Of a stretch of 64,000 nt of DNA, positions 19,786 through 29,555 are shown in pieces; the stretch's first letter is position 1, and every line of letters starts with the position of its first letter. The notes under the pieces are model-generated. The model was not told where the DNA came from, made no database searches, and saw only the letters and a program-made list of their open reading frames with translations. The translations under genes and the position numbers were made by a program. Origin of the DNA: Hyphomicrobiales bacterium (GTDB lineage: Bacteria > Pseudomonadota > Alphaproteobacteria > Rhizobiales > Rhizobiaceae); the NCBI GenBank assembly GCA_900473205.1, contig UCLB01000031.1:1-64000 (forward strand). The letters are read 5' to 3'.

Positions 19786-20400
19786 TCAGATGCCCTGACC
19801 CGGCTTGACCTTGACCGTAGTCACGGCAGTCTTGGGGTCGCGACCAACCTGCTTGGAGATGTCCTGACGCTTGATATCGGTGCGGTGGCGCAGCGTCAGC
19901 ACGATGGCGCCGATCATGGCGACCAGTAGCACGAGACCGGCCAGCTGGAAGAAGTAGACGTAGTTCGTGTAGAGAACGTCACCGAGTGCTGCCGTATTGG
20001 CGCGCTCGGCAGGGTTCGGGATCGGCATGGTGATCGACTTGGCCGCCTGCGGGTTGAGCACGCTGCCGCCAACGACGATGATGAGCTCTGCGGCCAGAAT
20101 GATGCCGATCAGCGCGCCGATGGGCGCATATTGCAGCACGCCGGAGCGCAATTCCGCAAAGTCCACATCCAGCATCATGACGACGAAGAGGAACAGCACT
20201 GCCACAGCGCCGACATAAACGACCAGCAAAATCATGGCGAGGAATTCAGCGCCCGTCAGCAGGAAGAGAGCGGCTGCGTTGAAAAAGGTCAAAATGAGGA
20301 AGAGAACCGAATGAACCGGGTTCTTCGAAGCAATGACCATGAACGCAGACGCCACGGCGACGAAAGCGAAGATGTAAAAGAATACAGCGTGCAGACCCAT
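19786..20400 (-). CDS. nuoJ: NADH-quinone oxidoreductase subunit J
   Basis: 204-aa membrane subunit (5 helices). NPVHSVLFLILTFFNAAALFLLTGAEFLAMILLVVYVGAVAVLFLFVVMM spans the typical helices 2 and 3, with the pi-bulge region of complex I. The C-terminal part after about residue 160 is a hydrophilic tail (HRTDIKRQDISKQVGRDPK) common in alphaproteobacteria. 133 bp separate it from nuoI, the widest gap in this half of the operon. Confidence 0.95.
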   Translation of the reverse strand: MGLHAVFFYIFAFVAVASAFMVIASKNPVHSVLFLILTFFNAAALFLLTGAEFLAMILLVVYVGAVAVLFLFVVMMLDVDFAELRSGVLQYAPIGALIGIILAAELIIVVGGSVLNPQAAKSITMPIPNPAERANTAALGDVLYTNYVYFFQLAGLVLLVAMIGAIVLTLRHRTDIKRQDISKQVGRDPKTAVTTVKVKPGQGI

Positions 20401-20533
20401 GTTGGTGCCTTTTTGTCCTCACCGGACACGAGCGACCATAAAGCCGCATGCCCGTTTCGTTCCCGCCAGCGATCACCGACAGGCATTTATTATGTACCCT
20501 CCCCGGAGCGGCGCCCCGGAGAAACGAGCCGCA

Positions 20534-21025
20534 TTAACGGTACGGCGCATCCAGTGCGAGGTTGCGAGCGATTTCGCGTTCCCACCGGTCGCCATTATCG
20601 AGAAGGCGCTGCTTATCGAAATAAAGTTCTTCGCGCGTTTCCGTCGCGAATTCGAAATTCGGACCTTCGACGATGGCATCGACCGGGCATGCTTCCTGGC
20701 AGAAGCCGCAATAAATGCACTTTACCATGTCGATATCGTAACGAACCGTGCGGCGCGTGCCATCGTTGCGGCGTGGGCCAGCTTCAATGGTGATGGCCTG
20801 GGCAGGACAGATCGCTTCGCACAGCTTGCAGGCGATGCAGCGCTCTTCACCGTTGGGGTAACGGCGCAGGGCGTGTTCACCACGGAAGCGTGGGCTGACC
20901 GGTCCCTTTTCGAAGGGGTAGTTCACCGTTGCCTTCTGTTTGAAGAAGTGGCGCATCGTCAAGAAGATGGCGCCAACGAATTCCTTGAGGAACAGTGAAT
21001 TCACAGCTTGGGAAAGACTGGCCAT
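20534..21025 (-). CDS. nuoI: NADH-quinone oxidoreductase subunit I
   Basis: 163-aa peripheral-arm subunit with two 4Fe-4S clusters (N6a, N6b): [16 protein letters not shown] and [16 protein letters not shown]. The N-terminal [18 protein letters not shown] is the amphipathic helix that touches the membrane arm. The ATG at 21023-21025 overlaps the stop of the preceding small membrane gene by 1 nt (TGATG). Confidence 0.97.
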   Translation of the reverse strand: MASLSQAVNSLFLKEFVGAIFLTMRHFFKQKATVNYPFEKGPVSPRFRGEHALRRYPNGEERCIACKLCEAICPAQAITIEAGPRRNDGTRRTVRYDIDMVKCIYCGFCQEACPVDAIVEGPNFEFATETREELYFDKQRLLDNGDRWEREIARNLALDAPYR

Positions 21026-21291
21026 CAGTTTACTCCACTCGCTTCATTGGTGATCCGATGTATCGCCGTCGAGAAAACGGCAGAAAAAACTAACGGCATT
21101 ACAAATCTGTATCCAAACTTCGTATACATAAGCAGCGTCTCTTGAGACCAGCCGGTCAAAGGCATTTTCCAACTTGAACCAAATTTTCTTTTCTGCTGCT
21201 CAGCAACACGCGGCAGAAAAAAGAGGTTCGCGGCAGCCGTTAGAAGCAGCCCGGCGCATACACCAAGCATAATTGACGTCGGCCAACCCAT
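21025..21291 (-). CDS. Small two-helix membrane protein inside the nuo operon
   Basis: 88 aa: [20 protein letters not shown]... forms one helix (residues about 5-25) and [20 protein letters not shown] a second (about 57-76). Between them lies a basic, Gln/Lys-rich segment ([18 protein letters not shown]). I do not recognise a named family and it is not one of the 14 core Nuo subunits. It starts at the nuoH stop (TAATG, 1-nt overlap) and ends in the nuoI start (TGATG, 1-nt overlap), so it is tightly coupled to both. That context suggests a complex I accessory or assembly role, but this is inference. The longer open frame to 21549 runs antiparallel-in-frame over nuoH and is not used. Confidence 0.75.
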   Translation of the reverse strand: MGWPTSIMLGVCAGLLLTAAANLFFLPRVAEQQKRKFGSSWKMPLTGWSQETLLMYTKFGYRFVMPLVFSAVFSTAIHRITNEASGVN

Positions 21292-22334
21292 TATGCCCCC
21301 GCCGTCAGCTTGAGTACGAATGCAACAATCACGACCATGGCGAGCGACAGGGGAAGGAAGACCTTCCAGCCAAGGCGCATCAACTGGTCGTAGCGGTAAC
21401 GCGGGACGAATGCCTTCACCAGACCGAACATGAAGAACACCATGCCACCCTTTAGGATGAACCAGATGATACCCGGCACCCAGTTGAGGAACCAGACATC
21501 CACGATGGGAAGCCAGCCGCCCAGGAACAGGATGGTCGTCAGGCAGCACATCAGAACGATGGCAGCATATTCGCCCAGCATGAACATCATGTACGGGGTG
21601 GAGCCATACTCCACCATGTGACCGGCCACAAGTTCCGATTCCGCTTCGGGCAGATCGAACGGTGGACGGTTGGTTTCAGCCAGCGCCGAAATGAAGAAGA
21701 TGATGAACATCGGGAAGAGCGGCAACCAGTGCCAATCCAGGAACGATGCCGGCAGACCAAGCGACGTGCCGATACCCGAATGCTGCGCATTGACGATGTC
21801 CGTCAGGTTCAGCGAACCAACGCAGAGCAGAACGGTGACGATGACGAGGCCGATGGAAACTTCGTAGGACACCATCTGCGCGGCAGAACGAAGTGCGCCG
21901 AGGAATGGATACTTCGAGTTGGAAGCCCAGCCACCCATGATGATGCCATAGACTTCCAGCGACGAGATCGCGAAAATGTAGAGAATGCCGACATTGATAT
22001 TCGCGACGACCCAGCCCTGATTGAACGGGATCACGGCGTAGGTTGCCAGAGCCAGCGTCACAGCGACCAGCGGAGCCAGCAGGAACACTGCCTTGTTGGC
22101 ACCGGATGGAATGACCGGCTCTTTCAAAATAAACTTCAAAAGGTCGGCGAAAGACTGGAACAGACCGAAGGGACCAACGACGTTGGGACCACGGCGCAAC
22201 TGAACAGCCGCCCAGATCTTACGGTCTGCGAGCAGAAGGAAGGCGATCGACACCAGCAACAAAACGAGAAGAAGCAGAGACTGGCCGACAATAATCAGCG
22301 CTGGCCAGACGTAGCTCCAGAAAAACGATTCCAT
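21291..22334 (-). CDS. nuoH: NADH-quinone oxidoreductase subunit H
   Basis: 347-aa membrane subunit at the quinone-binding junction. Typical segments are [60 protein letters not shown], and [27 protein letters not shown] with the conserved acidic residues of loop 5. Starts 12 bp after nuoG and ends in a TAATG overlap with the next small gene. Confidence 0.97.
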   Translation of the reverse strand: MESFFWSYVWPALIIVGQSLLLLVLLLVSIAFLLLADRKIWAAVQLRRGPNVVGPFGLFQSFADLLKFILKEPVIPSGANKAVFLLAPLVAVTLALATYAVIPFNQGWVVANINVGILYIFAISSLEVYGIIMGGWASNSKYPFLGALRSAAQMVSYEVSIGLVIVTVLLCVGSLNLTDIVNAQHSGIGTSLGLPASFLDWHWLPLFPMFIIFFISALAETNRPPFDLPEAESELVAGHMVEYGSTPYMMFMLGEYAAIVLMCCLTTILFLGGWLPIVDVWFLNWVPGIIWFILKGGMVFFMFGLVKAFVPRYRYDQLMRLGWKVFLPLSLAMVVIVAFVLKLTAGA

Positions 22335-22346
22335 AGTCCCCTACCC

Positions 22347-24428
22347 TTACTCTGCCGCAGCCTTGAAATTGTTGCGGGCCAATGCGGAGCATTCGGCCAT
22401 CACGGCGGATGCTCTCGCAATCGGGTTCGTCAAATAAAAGTCCTTAACCGGCGAGGCAAAGCCCGCCTTGTTCAGGGTGCCAGCCTTTGTGGCCAGCGTT
22501 TCAATCGCTGCTGCGTCGGCGACGGCAATCTCGTCAGCATCAGCAAAATGCGGATGCGCGATGTAAAGCTGGGCACGCAATGCAGACAGCGAGTCGAATG
22601 GCAGCTTGTGGCCAAGAACATCCGACAGCGCACGCAGGATTGCCCAGTCTTCGCGGGCTTCACCCGGTGCGAAACCAGCGCGGTTACCCATCTGGACGCG
22701 ACCTTCGGTGTTGACCCAGATACCGGACTTTTCGGTATAGGCAGCACCCGGCAGGATGACGTCGGCATTCATTGCGCCGTTGTCACCATGCGAGCCGATG
22801 TAAACCGTGAGCTTCGCGCCCTTGGCGGACAGATCGATTTCGTCTGCGCCGAGCAGGAAGAGAACCTCGGACGAAGCCGAGATAGACGCAGCGTTGGCCG
22901 ACTTATCTGCCGGAACGAAGCCAATATCTAGACCACCAACGCGGGCAGCAGCCGTGTGCAGAACGGAGAAACCGTTCCATTCGCCAGACACTGCGCCGAC
23001 AGAAACGGCAAGCTTTGCAGCCGAGCTAAGAACAGCAGCACCATCTTCACGCGACAGAGCGCCCTGCCCGACGATGATCATCGGGTTCTTGGCAGCCTTC
23101 AGCTTTTCGATGAAGCTGTGCGAACCGGATGCCAGATCAGACAGCGTGTCCGTGCCGGAGCCGAGGTATTCGTATTCGTAACGCAGCTCGCCCGCTTCAC
23201 CGATAACAGCGACCGGGAAGCCACCACGGCGCCAGCGCTTGCGAATGCGTGCGTTGAGCACGGAAGCTTCGTAGCGCGGGTTGGAGCCGATGATCAGCAG
23301 CGCGTCGGCATGTTCGATGCCTTCGATGGTGGCGTTGAACAGGTAGCTGGCGCGACCGAGCGATGGGTCGAGCGCTGTGCCATCTTGGCGGCAATCGACA
23401 TTGGTCGAACCGAGCGATGCAAGCAGCGACTTCAATGCAAACATTTCTTCAACGGAAGCCAGATCGCCAGCGATAGCGCCGATCTTCTCACCCGAGGTCG
23501 AGGCAACGCCAGCCTTGATGGCGGCAAAAGCTTCGCCCCATGTGGCAGCCTGCAAGCGGCCGTCCTTGCGGACATAGGGCTTGTCGAGGCGCTGAGTCTT
23601 CAGACCGTCCCAGATGAAGCGGCTCTTGTCAGAAATCCACTCTTCGTTGATGGCTTCATTGACGCGCGGCATGACGCGCATGACTTCGCGACCACGGGTA
23701 TCGACGCGAATGGCAGAACCGAGCGCGTCCATCACGTCGATGGTTTCGGTCTTGCCGAGTTCCCAAGGACGGGCGGTAAACGCAAATGGCTTGGATGTCA
23801 GCGCGCCGACCGGGCACAGGTCAACGACGTTGCCCTGAAGCTCCGATGTCATTGCCTGCTCGAGATAGGTCGTGATTTCAGCATCTTCGCCGCGACCAAT
23901 CAGGCCGAGTTCGGAAATGCCTGCAACTTCTGTGGTGAAGCGAACGCAGCGTGTGCAGTGAATGCAGCGGTTCATGACCGTCTTGACCAGCGGTCCGATA
24001 TATTTGTCTTCCACAGCGCGCTTGTTTTCAGCGTAACGCGAACCGGCGATACCGAAGGCCATGGCCTGGTCCTGCAGGTCGCATTCGCCGCCCTGGTCGC
24101 AGATGGGACAATCGAGCGGGTGGTTGATGAGCAGGAATTCCATCACGCCTTCGCGGGCCTTCTTGACCATCGGCGTGTTGGTGAAAACTTCCGGCAATTC
24201 GCCGTTCGGGCCGCCGCGAATATCGCGCACGCCCATGGCGCAGGATGCAGCAGGCTTGGGCGGTCCGCCCTTTACCTCGATGAGACACATGCGGCAGTTA
24301 CCCGCGACCGACAAACGCTCGTGAAAACAAAAGCGCGGAACTTCGGCACCAGCCTCCTCGCACGCCTGCAACAGCGTGAAATGATCTGGAACTTCGATCT
24401 CTTTACCGTCAACCTTGAGCTTTGTCAT
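22347..24428 (-). CDS. nuoG: NADH-quinone oxidoreductase subunit G
   Basis: 693-aa iron-sulphur subunit. N-terminal 2Fe-2S ferredoxin domain (HFTLLQACEEAGAEVPRFCFHERLSVAGNCRMCLIEV), the HxxC-type 4Fe-4S site (LLINHPLDCPICDQGGECDLQDQ), and a further 4Fe-4S site (CIHCTRCVRFTTEVAG ... VVDLCPVGAL). The rest is the molybdopterin-oxidoreductase-like domain, which has no cofactor in complex I. ATG 24428 (TKLKVDGKEIEVPDH) is the family start; the frame upstream to 24512 lacks similarity. Confidence 0.96.
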   Translation of the reverse strand: MTKLKVDGKEIEVPDHFTLLQACEEAGAEVPRFCFHERLSVAGNCRMCLIEVKGGPPKPAASCAMGVRDIRGGPNGELPEVFTNTPMVKKAREGVMEFLLINHPLDCPICDQGGECDLQDQAMAFGIAGSRYAENKRAVEDKYIGPLVKTVMNRCIHCTRCVRFTTEVAGISELGLIGRGEDAEITTYLEQAMTSELQGNVVDLCPVGALTSKPFAFTARPWELGKTETIDVMDALGSAIRVDTRGREVMRVMPRVNEAINEEWISDKSRFIWDGLKTQRLDKPYVRKDGRLQAATWGEAFAAIKAGVASTSGEKIGAIAGDLASVEEMFALKSLLASLGSTNVDCRQDGTALDPSLGRASYLFNATIEGIEHADALLIIGSNPRYEASVLNARIRKRWRRGGFPVAVIGEAGELRYEYEYLGSGTDTLSDLASGSHSFIEKLKAAKNPMIIVGQGALSREDGAAVLSSAAKLAVSVGAVSGEWNGFSVLHTAAARVGGLDIGFVPADKSANAASISASSEVLFLLGADEIDLSAKGAKLTVYIGSHGDNGAMNADVILPGAAYTEKSGIWVNTEGRVQMGNRAGFAPGEAREDWAILRALSDVLGHKLPFDSLSALRAQLYIAHPHFADADEIAVADAAAIETLATKAGTLNKAGFASPVKDFYLTNPIARASAVMAECSALARNNFKAAAE

Positions 24429-24600
24429 GGTCCTGCTACGTCCTGTTGCCTGTCCGTCGCGCATATCAATGCGATCAAGGACAAATCCTGATGGCATCCG
24501 GCTTAGACTCAAAAAGTGCCAAATGCTTTAACGATGTAAGGGACCGGTACACCCGATCCCCGCCCCTCGCAACACCCTTGAGGTGTTACTTTGGCCGGTG

Positions 24601-25905
24601 TTACTCGGCAGCCTCAAGCACAGCGCCATCATCCATGGCTCTGTAGGTATATTGATCGATCCGCTTTTCGATTTCCGGGCGGAAATTGCGGATCAGCGCC
24701 TGAACCGGCCATGCAGCCGCATCACCCAGCGCACAGATGGTGTGGCCTTCGATCTGCTTGGTCACTTCGAACAGCATATCGATTTCGCGCTTCTGCGCGT
24801 TGCCCTTGACCATGCGTTCCAGCACGCGCCACATCCAGCCCGTGCCTTCACGGCAAGGGGTGCACTGGCCGCAGCTTTCATGCTTGAAGAAGGCCGCGAT
24901 ACGGGCGATGGCCTTGATGACGTCGGTGGACTTGTCCATGACGATCATGCCGCCGGTGCCGAAGGAAGACTTCACTTCGCGCATGCCGTCGAAGTCCATG
25001 ATGGCGTCCTTCATGTCCTCACCGCGAACGATGGGGCACGATGCACCGCCTGGGATAACGCCGAGCAGATTGTCCCAGCCGCCACGAATGCCACCACAGT
25101 GACGCTCGATCAGTTCCTTGAAGGACAGGCCGAGCGCGTCTTCGAAAGTGCACGGACGCTCGACATGGCCCGAAACCATGAACAGCTTGGTGCCGACATT
25201 GTTCGGACGACCGATGGAGGAGAACCACGATGCACCGCGACGCAGAATGGTCGGCGCAACGGCGATGGACTCGACGTTGTTGACCGTGGTCGGGCAACCG
25301 TAAAGACCCATATTGGCCGGGAACGGAGGCTTGAGGCGCGGCTGGCCCTTCTTGCCTTCGAGGCTTTCGAGAAGCGCCGTTTCTTCACCGCAGATATAGG
25401 CACCTGCGCCGTGATGAACGTAGATATCGAAATCCCAGCCGTTCTTGTTGTTTGTGCCCAGCAGACCGGCGTCGTAGCATTCGTCGATTGCAGCCTGCAG
25501 CGCTTCGCGTTCACGCATATATTCGCCGCGAACATAAATGTAAGCCGTGTGCGCGCCCATGGCGAAACCGGCGATCACGCAGCCTTCGATCAGCGTATGC
25601 GGATCGTGGCGCAGGATTTCGCGGTCCTTGCAGGTGCCGGGTTCTGATTCGTCGGCATTGACGACGAGATAATGTGGACGACCGTCGCTTTCCTTCGGCA
25701 TGAAGGACCACTTAAGGCCCGTCGGGAAGCCAGCGCCGCCACGACCACGAAGGCCGGATGCCTTCATCTCATTGATGATCCAGTCCCGGCCTTTTTCGAT
25801 GATCTGCTTTGTGCCATCCCAATGACCGCGTGCAAGCACACCCTTAAGCGAGGTGTCCTTGAGGCCGTAGAGATTGGTAAAGATACGATCCTGATCTTTT
25901 AACAT
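24601..25905 (-). CDS. nuoF: NADH-quinone oxidoreductase subunit F
   Basis: 434-aa NADH-binding subunit. FMN/NADH site [20 protein letters not shown] and [15 protein letters not shown]; later [22 protein letters not shown]; and the N3 cluster motif [15 protein letters not shown] with a last Cys in [21 protein letters not shown]. It accepts the hydride from NADH and passes electrons to the Fe-S chain. Follows nuoE by 11 bp; the 170 bp to nuoG hold only a small hairpin (AACACC..GGTGTT). Confidence 0.97.
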   Translation of the reverse strand: MLKDQDRIFTNLYGLKDTSLKGVLARGHWDGTKQIIEKGRDWIINEMKASGLRGRGGAGFPTGLKWSFMPKESDGRPHYLVVNADESEPGTCKDREILRHDPHTLIEGCVIAGFAMGAHTAYIYVRGEYMREREALQAAIDECYDAGLLGTNNKNGWDFDIYVHHGAGAYICGEETALLESLEGKKGQPRLKPPFPANMGLYGCPTTVNNVESIAVAPTILRRGASWFSSIGRPNNVGTKLFMVSGHVERPCTFEDALGLSFKELIERHCGGIRGGWDNLLGVIPGGASCPIVRGEDMKDAIMDFDGMREVKSSFGTGGMIVMDKSTDVIKAIARIAAFFKHESCGQCTPCREGTGWMWRVLERMVKGNAQKREIDMLFEVTKQIEGHTICALGDAAAWPVQALIRNFRPEIEKRIDQYTYRAMDDGAVLEAAE

Positions 25906-25916
25906 GATTCAACCTC

Positions 25917-27047
25917 TTACCGCGGCTTCTTGCCGAAGACCTTGATATATTCGGCTTCGCCACCCTTGGCGAGCGCCTCGGCCTGACGGACCCAATCATC
26001 GCGATCGATACGGCCCTTGAAATTCAGATAACCATCGACCCATTCACGCTCTTCTGCGGACCAGCCGGCGACCTGCATATAGGTGAAGATGCCGAGCTCG
26101 TTCAGCGTCGCTTCGATCTTCGGACCAACGCCGGAAATCAGCTTCAGGTCATCGGCCTTTTCAGGCCGGTCGACCTTGGCGGGACGGTTCTTGTCCTCTA
26201 GCGAAGGCTTGGCCGACGTCTTGACCTCGCCAGAGCCTTCCGCAGCAGCCGCCTTGGCGTTGCCTTCGGATGCCTTCGGATCGGTCACCGGTGTCTTCAG
26301 CTTAGCATCCGACTCTGCTGCCGTTGTCTTAGGCTTCGCAGCCTCGGATGGCGCAGGTGCGGGTGCGGGTGCTGCTGCAGGAGCCGCCGTTGCAGGCGTT
26401 TCCGCTGGCTTGTCGAGATTGGAGCGATCCGGCTTCGTCTCTTCGGTCAGCGTGGTCAGCGGGCCAATCGGCGCCGAAAGATGACGGTCGATCTGCGGGC
26501 CTGGCTTGACGGTATCGCCCTTGCCTGCCTCAAACGTATCGATGATCTCTTCCAGACGCTCCGGCGTCAGGTCTTCATAGGCATCCTTGAAGATGATGAC
26601 CATCGGCGCGTTGACGCAGGCGCCCTGACATTCGACCTCTTCCCAAGAAAGCGTGCCGCTTTCATTGGGGGTAAGCGGATCGTGGTGAATCTTGTGACGG
26701 CAGACATCCATCAGCGCTTCGGAACCGCGCAGCATGCAGGGTGTGGTGCCACAGACCTGAATATGCGCCCTGGTGCCAACCGGCTTCAGCTGGAACTGCG
26801 TATAGAAGGTCGCCACTTCGAGCACGCGGATATATGCCATATCCAGCATGTCGGCGATCTTCTCGATACAGGCGCGGGTTACCCAGCCGTCCTGCTCCTG
26901 TGCACGCATCAACAGCGGGATGACCGCGGATTGCTGGCGTCCCTCAGGATATTTCTGGATCGTTTTTTCCGCCCAAGCGATGTTATCCGCGTTGAACGCG
27001 AAACCCGTGGGCTGGAACTGATCTTCAGCTAGTCGACGAACGGACAT
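25917..27047 (-). CDS. nuoE: NADH-quinone oxidoreductase subunit E with C-terminal extension
   Basis: 376 aa, more than twice the roughly 160-170 aa of E. coli NuoE. Residues about 20-180 form the thioredoxin-like 2Fe-2S (N1a) domain with cluster ligands in VCGTTPCMLRGSE and VECQGACVNAPM. A long Ala/Pro-rich linker follows (PAETPATAAPAAAPAPAPAP and neighbours). The last 70-80 residues (LKLISGVGPKIEATLNELGIF...) form a helix-hairpin-helix-like domain of the kind also found at the ends of ribosomal L21 or as stand-alone GVGPK-type modules in alphaproteobacteria. This extension is known in rhizobial NuoE; its role is unknown. Begins with ATG at 27045-27047, 16 bp from the preceding gene. Confidence 0.95.
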   Translation of the reverse strand: MSVRRLAEDQFQPTGFAFNADNIAWAEKTIQKYPEGRQQSAVIPLLMRAQEQDGWVTRACIEKIADMLDMAYIRVLEVATFYTQFQLKPVGTRAHIQVCGTTPCMLRGSEALMDVCRHKIHHDPLTPNESGTLSWEEVECQGACVNAPMVIIFKDAYEDLTPERLEEIIDTFEAGKGDTVKPGPQIDRHLSAPIGPLTTLTEETKPDRSNLDKPAETPATAAPAAAPAPAPAPSEAAKPKTTAAESDAKLKTPVTDPKASEGNAKAAAAEGSGEVKTSAKPSLEDKNRPAKVDRPEKADDLKLISGVGPKIEATLNELGIFTYMQVAGWSAEEREWVDGYLNFKGRIDRDDWVRQAEALAKGGEAEYIKVFGKKPR

Positions 27048-27063
27048 ACTTCCTCACGCCCCA

Positions 27064-27318
27064 TCAGTTTAACGACTCGCACCGCGATTTCGTCACCGTG
27101 ACGAATTCGCAGGCATAGGCCGTTTTGTCTTTTTGCATGAACACAATAAATTTTCCGCCATTGGGAAGCGAGGATTTGATCTCGTATCCTTGTGACAGAA
27201 GCTGCTTGACAGTTGATGAACCGCCGCTTGCCTGCGAAGACACACCCTCTTGCGCCGTTTGGGCGAAGAGCGGTGCAGTCGCGGCAAGAAAAGCCGAAGT
27301 GGCCAGCGGCAAACGCAT
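27064..27318 (-). CDS. Small exported protein between nuoD and nuoE
   Basis: 84 aa with a signal peptide ([20 protein letters not shown], cut probably after Ala-x-Ala or FAQ). The mature part is short and polar, with STVKQLLSQGYEIKSSLPNGGKFIVFMQKDKTAYACEF and two Cys residues (YACEF, SRCESL) that could form a disulphide. The GYEIK...FIVFMQKD..AY.C pattern is like small periplasmic proteins of unknown function in Rhizobiaceae. Its ATG overlaps the nuoD stop by 1 nt (TGATG), so translation is coupled. No role in respiration can be read from the sequence. Confidence 0.75.
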   Translation of the reverse strand: MRLPLATSAFLAATAPLFAQTAQEGVSSQASGGSSTVKQLLSQGYEIKSSLPNGGKFIVFMQKDKTAYACEFVTVTKSRCESLN

Positions 27319-28508
27319 CAGCGGTCGACCTCCCCGAACACGATATCGAGAGAGCCAAGAACAGCCGTTACGTCGGCAAGCTGGTGGCCCTTGCAGAGAA
27401 AGTCCATCGCAGCCAGATGCGCAAAGCCCGGAGCGCGGATCTTGCAGCGGTAAGGCTTGTTGGAACCATCAGCCACCACATAGACGCCGAACTCACCCTT
27501 GGGCGCTTCGACCGCTGCGTAAACTTCGCCAGCTGGGACGTGATAACCTTCGGTATAAAGCTTGAAATGGTGGATCAGCGCTTCCATCGAGCGCTTCATC
27601 TCGCCACGCTTGGGCGGAACGACCTTGCCATCCAACGACGACACGGCGCCGATGCGATGCTTGCCGGACAGAAGCTCCACGCATTGCTTCATGATCTTTA
27701 CCGATTCGCGCATTTCCTGCATGCGGATCAGGTAACGGTCGTAGCAGTCGCCGTTCTTGCCGACGGGAATGTCGAATTCGAGATCGGAATAGCATTCGTA
27801 AGGCTGCGCACGGCGCAAGTCCCAGGCAGCGCCAGAACCGCGAACCATGACGCCGGTAAAGCCCCAAGCAAAGGCATCTTCAAGCGACACGACGCCGATA
27901 TCGACGTTACGCTGCTTGTAAATGCGGTTATGCGTCAAAAGGCCTTCGATATTGTCGAGAACAGTGATGAAGGGATCGCACCACTTGCCGATATCTTCAA
28001 CCAGTTCCGGCGGCAGATCCTGATGCACGCCGCCCGGACGGAAGTAAGCCGAGTGCATGCGCGCACCACAGGCACGCTCATAAAACACCATCAGCTTTTC
28101 GCGCTCTTCGAAACCCCAGACCGGCGGCGTCATGGCACCGACGTCCATGGCCTGCGTCGTGACGTTCATGATATGCGACAGGATACGGCCAATTTCCGAG
28201 TAGAGAACGCGGATCAGCTGACCGCGCATCGGAATTTCCAGACCCAGCAGCTTCTCCACGGCCAGCGCGAAAGCATGCTCCTGGTTCATCGGCGCGACAT
28301 AGTCGAGACGGTCGAAATAAGGAACGGCCTGAAGATAGGTCTTCGTTTCGATCAGTTTTTCCGTACCGCGATGCAGCAGGCCGATATGCGGATCGACGCG
28401 CTCGACGATTTCACCGTCGAGTTCGAGAACGAGACGCAACACGCCGTGCGCGGAAGGGTGTTCCGGGCCGAAGTTGATCGTAAAATTGCGAACGTTATGT
28501 TCAGTCAT
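27318..28508 (-). CDS. nuoD: NADH-quinone oxidoreductase subunit D
   Basis: 396-aa subunit of the quinone module, derived from the hydrogenase large subunit. [23 protein letters not shown] near the N-terminus holds the His that lines the quinone pocket; later [41 protein letters not shown] is highly conserved, and it ends with DIVFGEVDR. In this operon nuoC and nuoD are separate genes, not fused as in E. coli, and a GFA-family gene lies between them. Confidence 0.97.
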   Translation of the reverse strand: MTEHNVRNFTINFGPEHPSAHGVLRLVLELDGEIVERVDPHIGLLHRGTEKLIETKTYLQAVPYFDRLDYVAPMNQEHAFALAVEKLLGLEIPMRGQLIRVLYSEIGRILSHIMNVTTQAMDVGAMTPPVWGFEEREKLMVFYERACGARMHSAYFRPGGVHQDLPPELVEDIGKWCDPFITVLDNIEGLLTHNRIYKQRNVDIGVVSLEDAFAWGFTGVMVRGSGAAWDLRRAQPYECYSDLEFDIPVGKNGDCYDRYLIRMQEMRESVKIMKQCVELLSGKHRIGAVSSLDGKVVPPKRGEMKRSMEALIHHFKLYTEGYHVPAGEVYAAVEAPKGEFGVYVVADGSNKPYRCKIRAPGFAHLAAMDFLCKGHQLADVTAVLGSLDIVFGEVDR

Positions 28509-28939
28509 CAGTGTTGCTCCGCCGACGTAATCATGGCGATGAATTCCGGGCCGGTCATGGTGTTCGTGGCCTCGGCGAACGAATAATTTGTCGGCTTTTC
28601 GTCTATGAAGATTTGCGATGCGAAACGGAAGCTGGACGGGTCAGCGAAGGACTGCACGGAAACGGCATGATGCGCGCCGTCTTTCGACCGCCACATGATG
28701 GTACTGCCACAGGCCGTGCAGAAGCAACGCTCACCCCATTCAGAAGACGAATAAACGCCCAGATGCGCGTCATCCTCTACCGAAACGCTTTCGCATTCCA
28801 CGGCAAGAAACACGCCGCCAGACCAGCGACGGCACATGGAGCAATGGCAAACGCCGACTTCACGGGCACCGAACTTCGCTTCGAAGCGAACGGCACCGCA
28901 AAGACATTGTCCCTGCTCTGTGGCGGCAGCTTCGCTCAT
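28508..28939 (-). CDS. GFA/CENP-V family zinc protein inserted between nuoC and nuoD
   Basis: 143 aa. Zinc-ligand cysteines in the order of the glutathione-dependent formaldehyde-activating (GFA) family: [28 protein letters not shown], and [13 protein letters not shown]. Family members have been linked to spontaneous S-hydroxymethylglutathione formation, but most have no proven activity. Its ATG overlaps the nuoC stop by 4 nt (ATGA) and its TGA overlaps the nuoD ATG by 1 nt, so it is a coupled member of the nuo transcript. A link to complex I is not established; the gene may only use the operon's strong expression. Confidence 0.88.
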   Translation of the reverse strand: MSEAAATEQGQCLCGAVRFEAKFGAREVGVCHCSMCRRWSGGVFLAVECESVSVEDDAHLGVYSSSEWGERCFCTACGSTIMWRSKDGAHHAVSVQSFADPSSFRFASQIFIDEKPTNYSFAEATNTMTGPEFIAMITSAEQH

Positions 28940-29538
28940 TGCTTGGCCTTTTCATCACCCGGAAGAACGTAATCCGTTCCTTCCCAGGGGGAAAGGAAAT
29001 CGAAGTTACGGAATTCCTGCTTCAGCTCGACCGGCTCATAGAGAACGCGCTTCAGCACGTCATCGTAACGCACTTCCACAAAGCCCGTGACCGGGAAATC
29101 CTTGCGAAGCGGGTGACCTTCGAAACCGTAGTCGGTCAGAATGCGGCGCAGGTCGGAATGGCCTTCGAATGGAATCCCATACATGTCCCAGGCTTCGCGC
29201 TCGAACCATTCGGCGCCGTAGAAAACGGAAGTCGCCGAAGGCACAGCTTCGTCTTCAGCCACCTGAAGCTTGAGGCGAACGCGCAAATTCTGGCGCGGCG
29301 ACAGCAGGTGATAAACGACGTCGAAACGCTTTTCGCGGCTCGGCCAGTCTACACCGCAGATATCGATGATGTTGACGAAACCGCACTGCACGTCGTCACG
29401 CAGGAATGTCAGCAGCGCGATAACGTTTTCAGGCGTGGTGTTCAGCGTCAATTCGCCAAAGGCAATGACCGCAGATTCCAGCAGGGAACCGCGCACTTCC
29501 TGCACATAGGCCGAGAGATCGTTGAGAGCTTCGCTCAT
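28936..29538 (-). CDS. nuoC: NADH-quinone oxidoreductase subunit C
   Basis: 200-aa peripheral-arm subunit (30-kDa type). The signature is seen as [32 protein letters not shown] and [40 protein letters not shown] 29538 gives the family N-terminus ([14 protein letters not shown]); the frame upstream to 29679 overlaps nuoB and lacks similarity. Starts 17 bp after nuoB. Confidence 0.96.
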   Translation of the reverse strand: MSEALNDLSAYVQEVRGSLLESAVIAFGELTLNTTPENVIALLTFLRDDVQCGFVNIIDICGVDWPSREKRFDVVYHLLSPRQNLRVRLKLQVAEDEAVPSATSVFYGAEWFEREAWDMYGIPFEGHSDLRRILTDYGFEGHPLRKDFPVTGFVEVRYDDVLKRVLYEPVELKQEFRNFDFLSPWEGTDYVLPGDEKAKQ

Positions 29539-29555
29539 GTATAAGTCCTCTGCCC

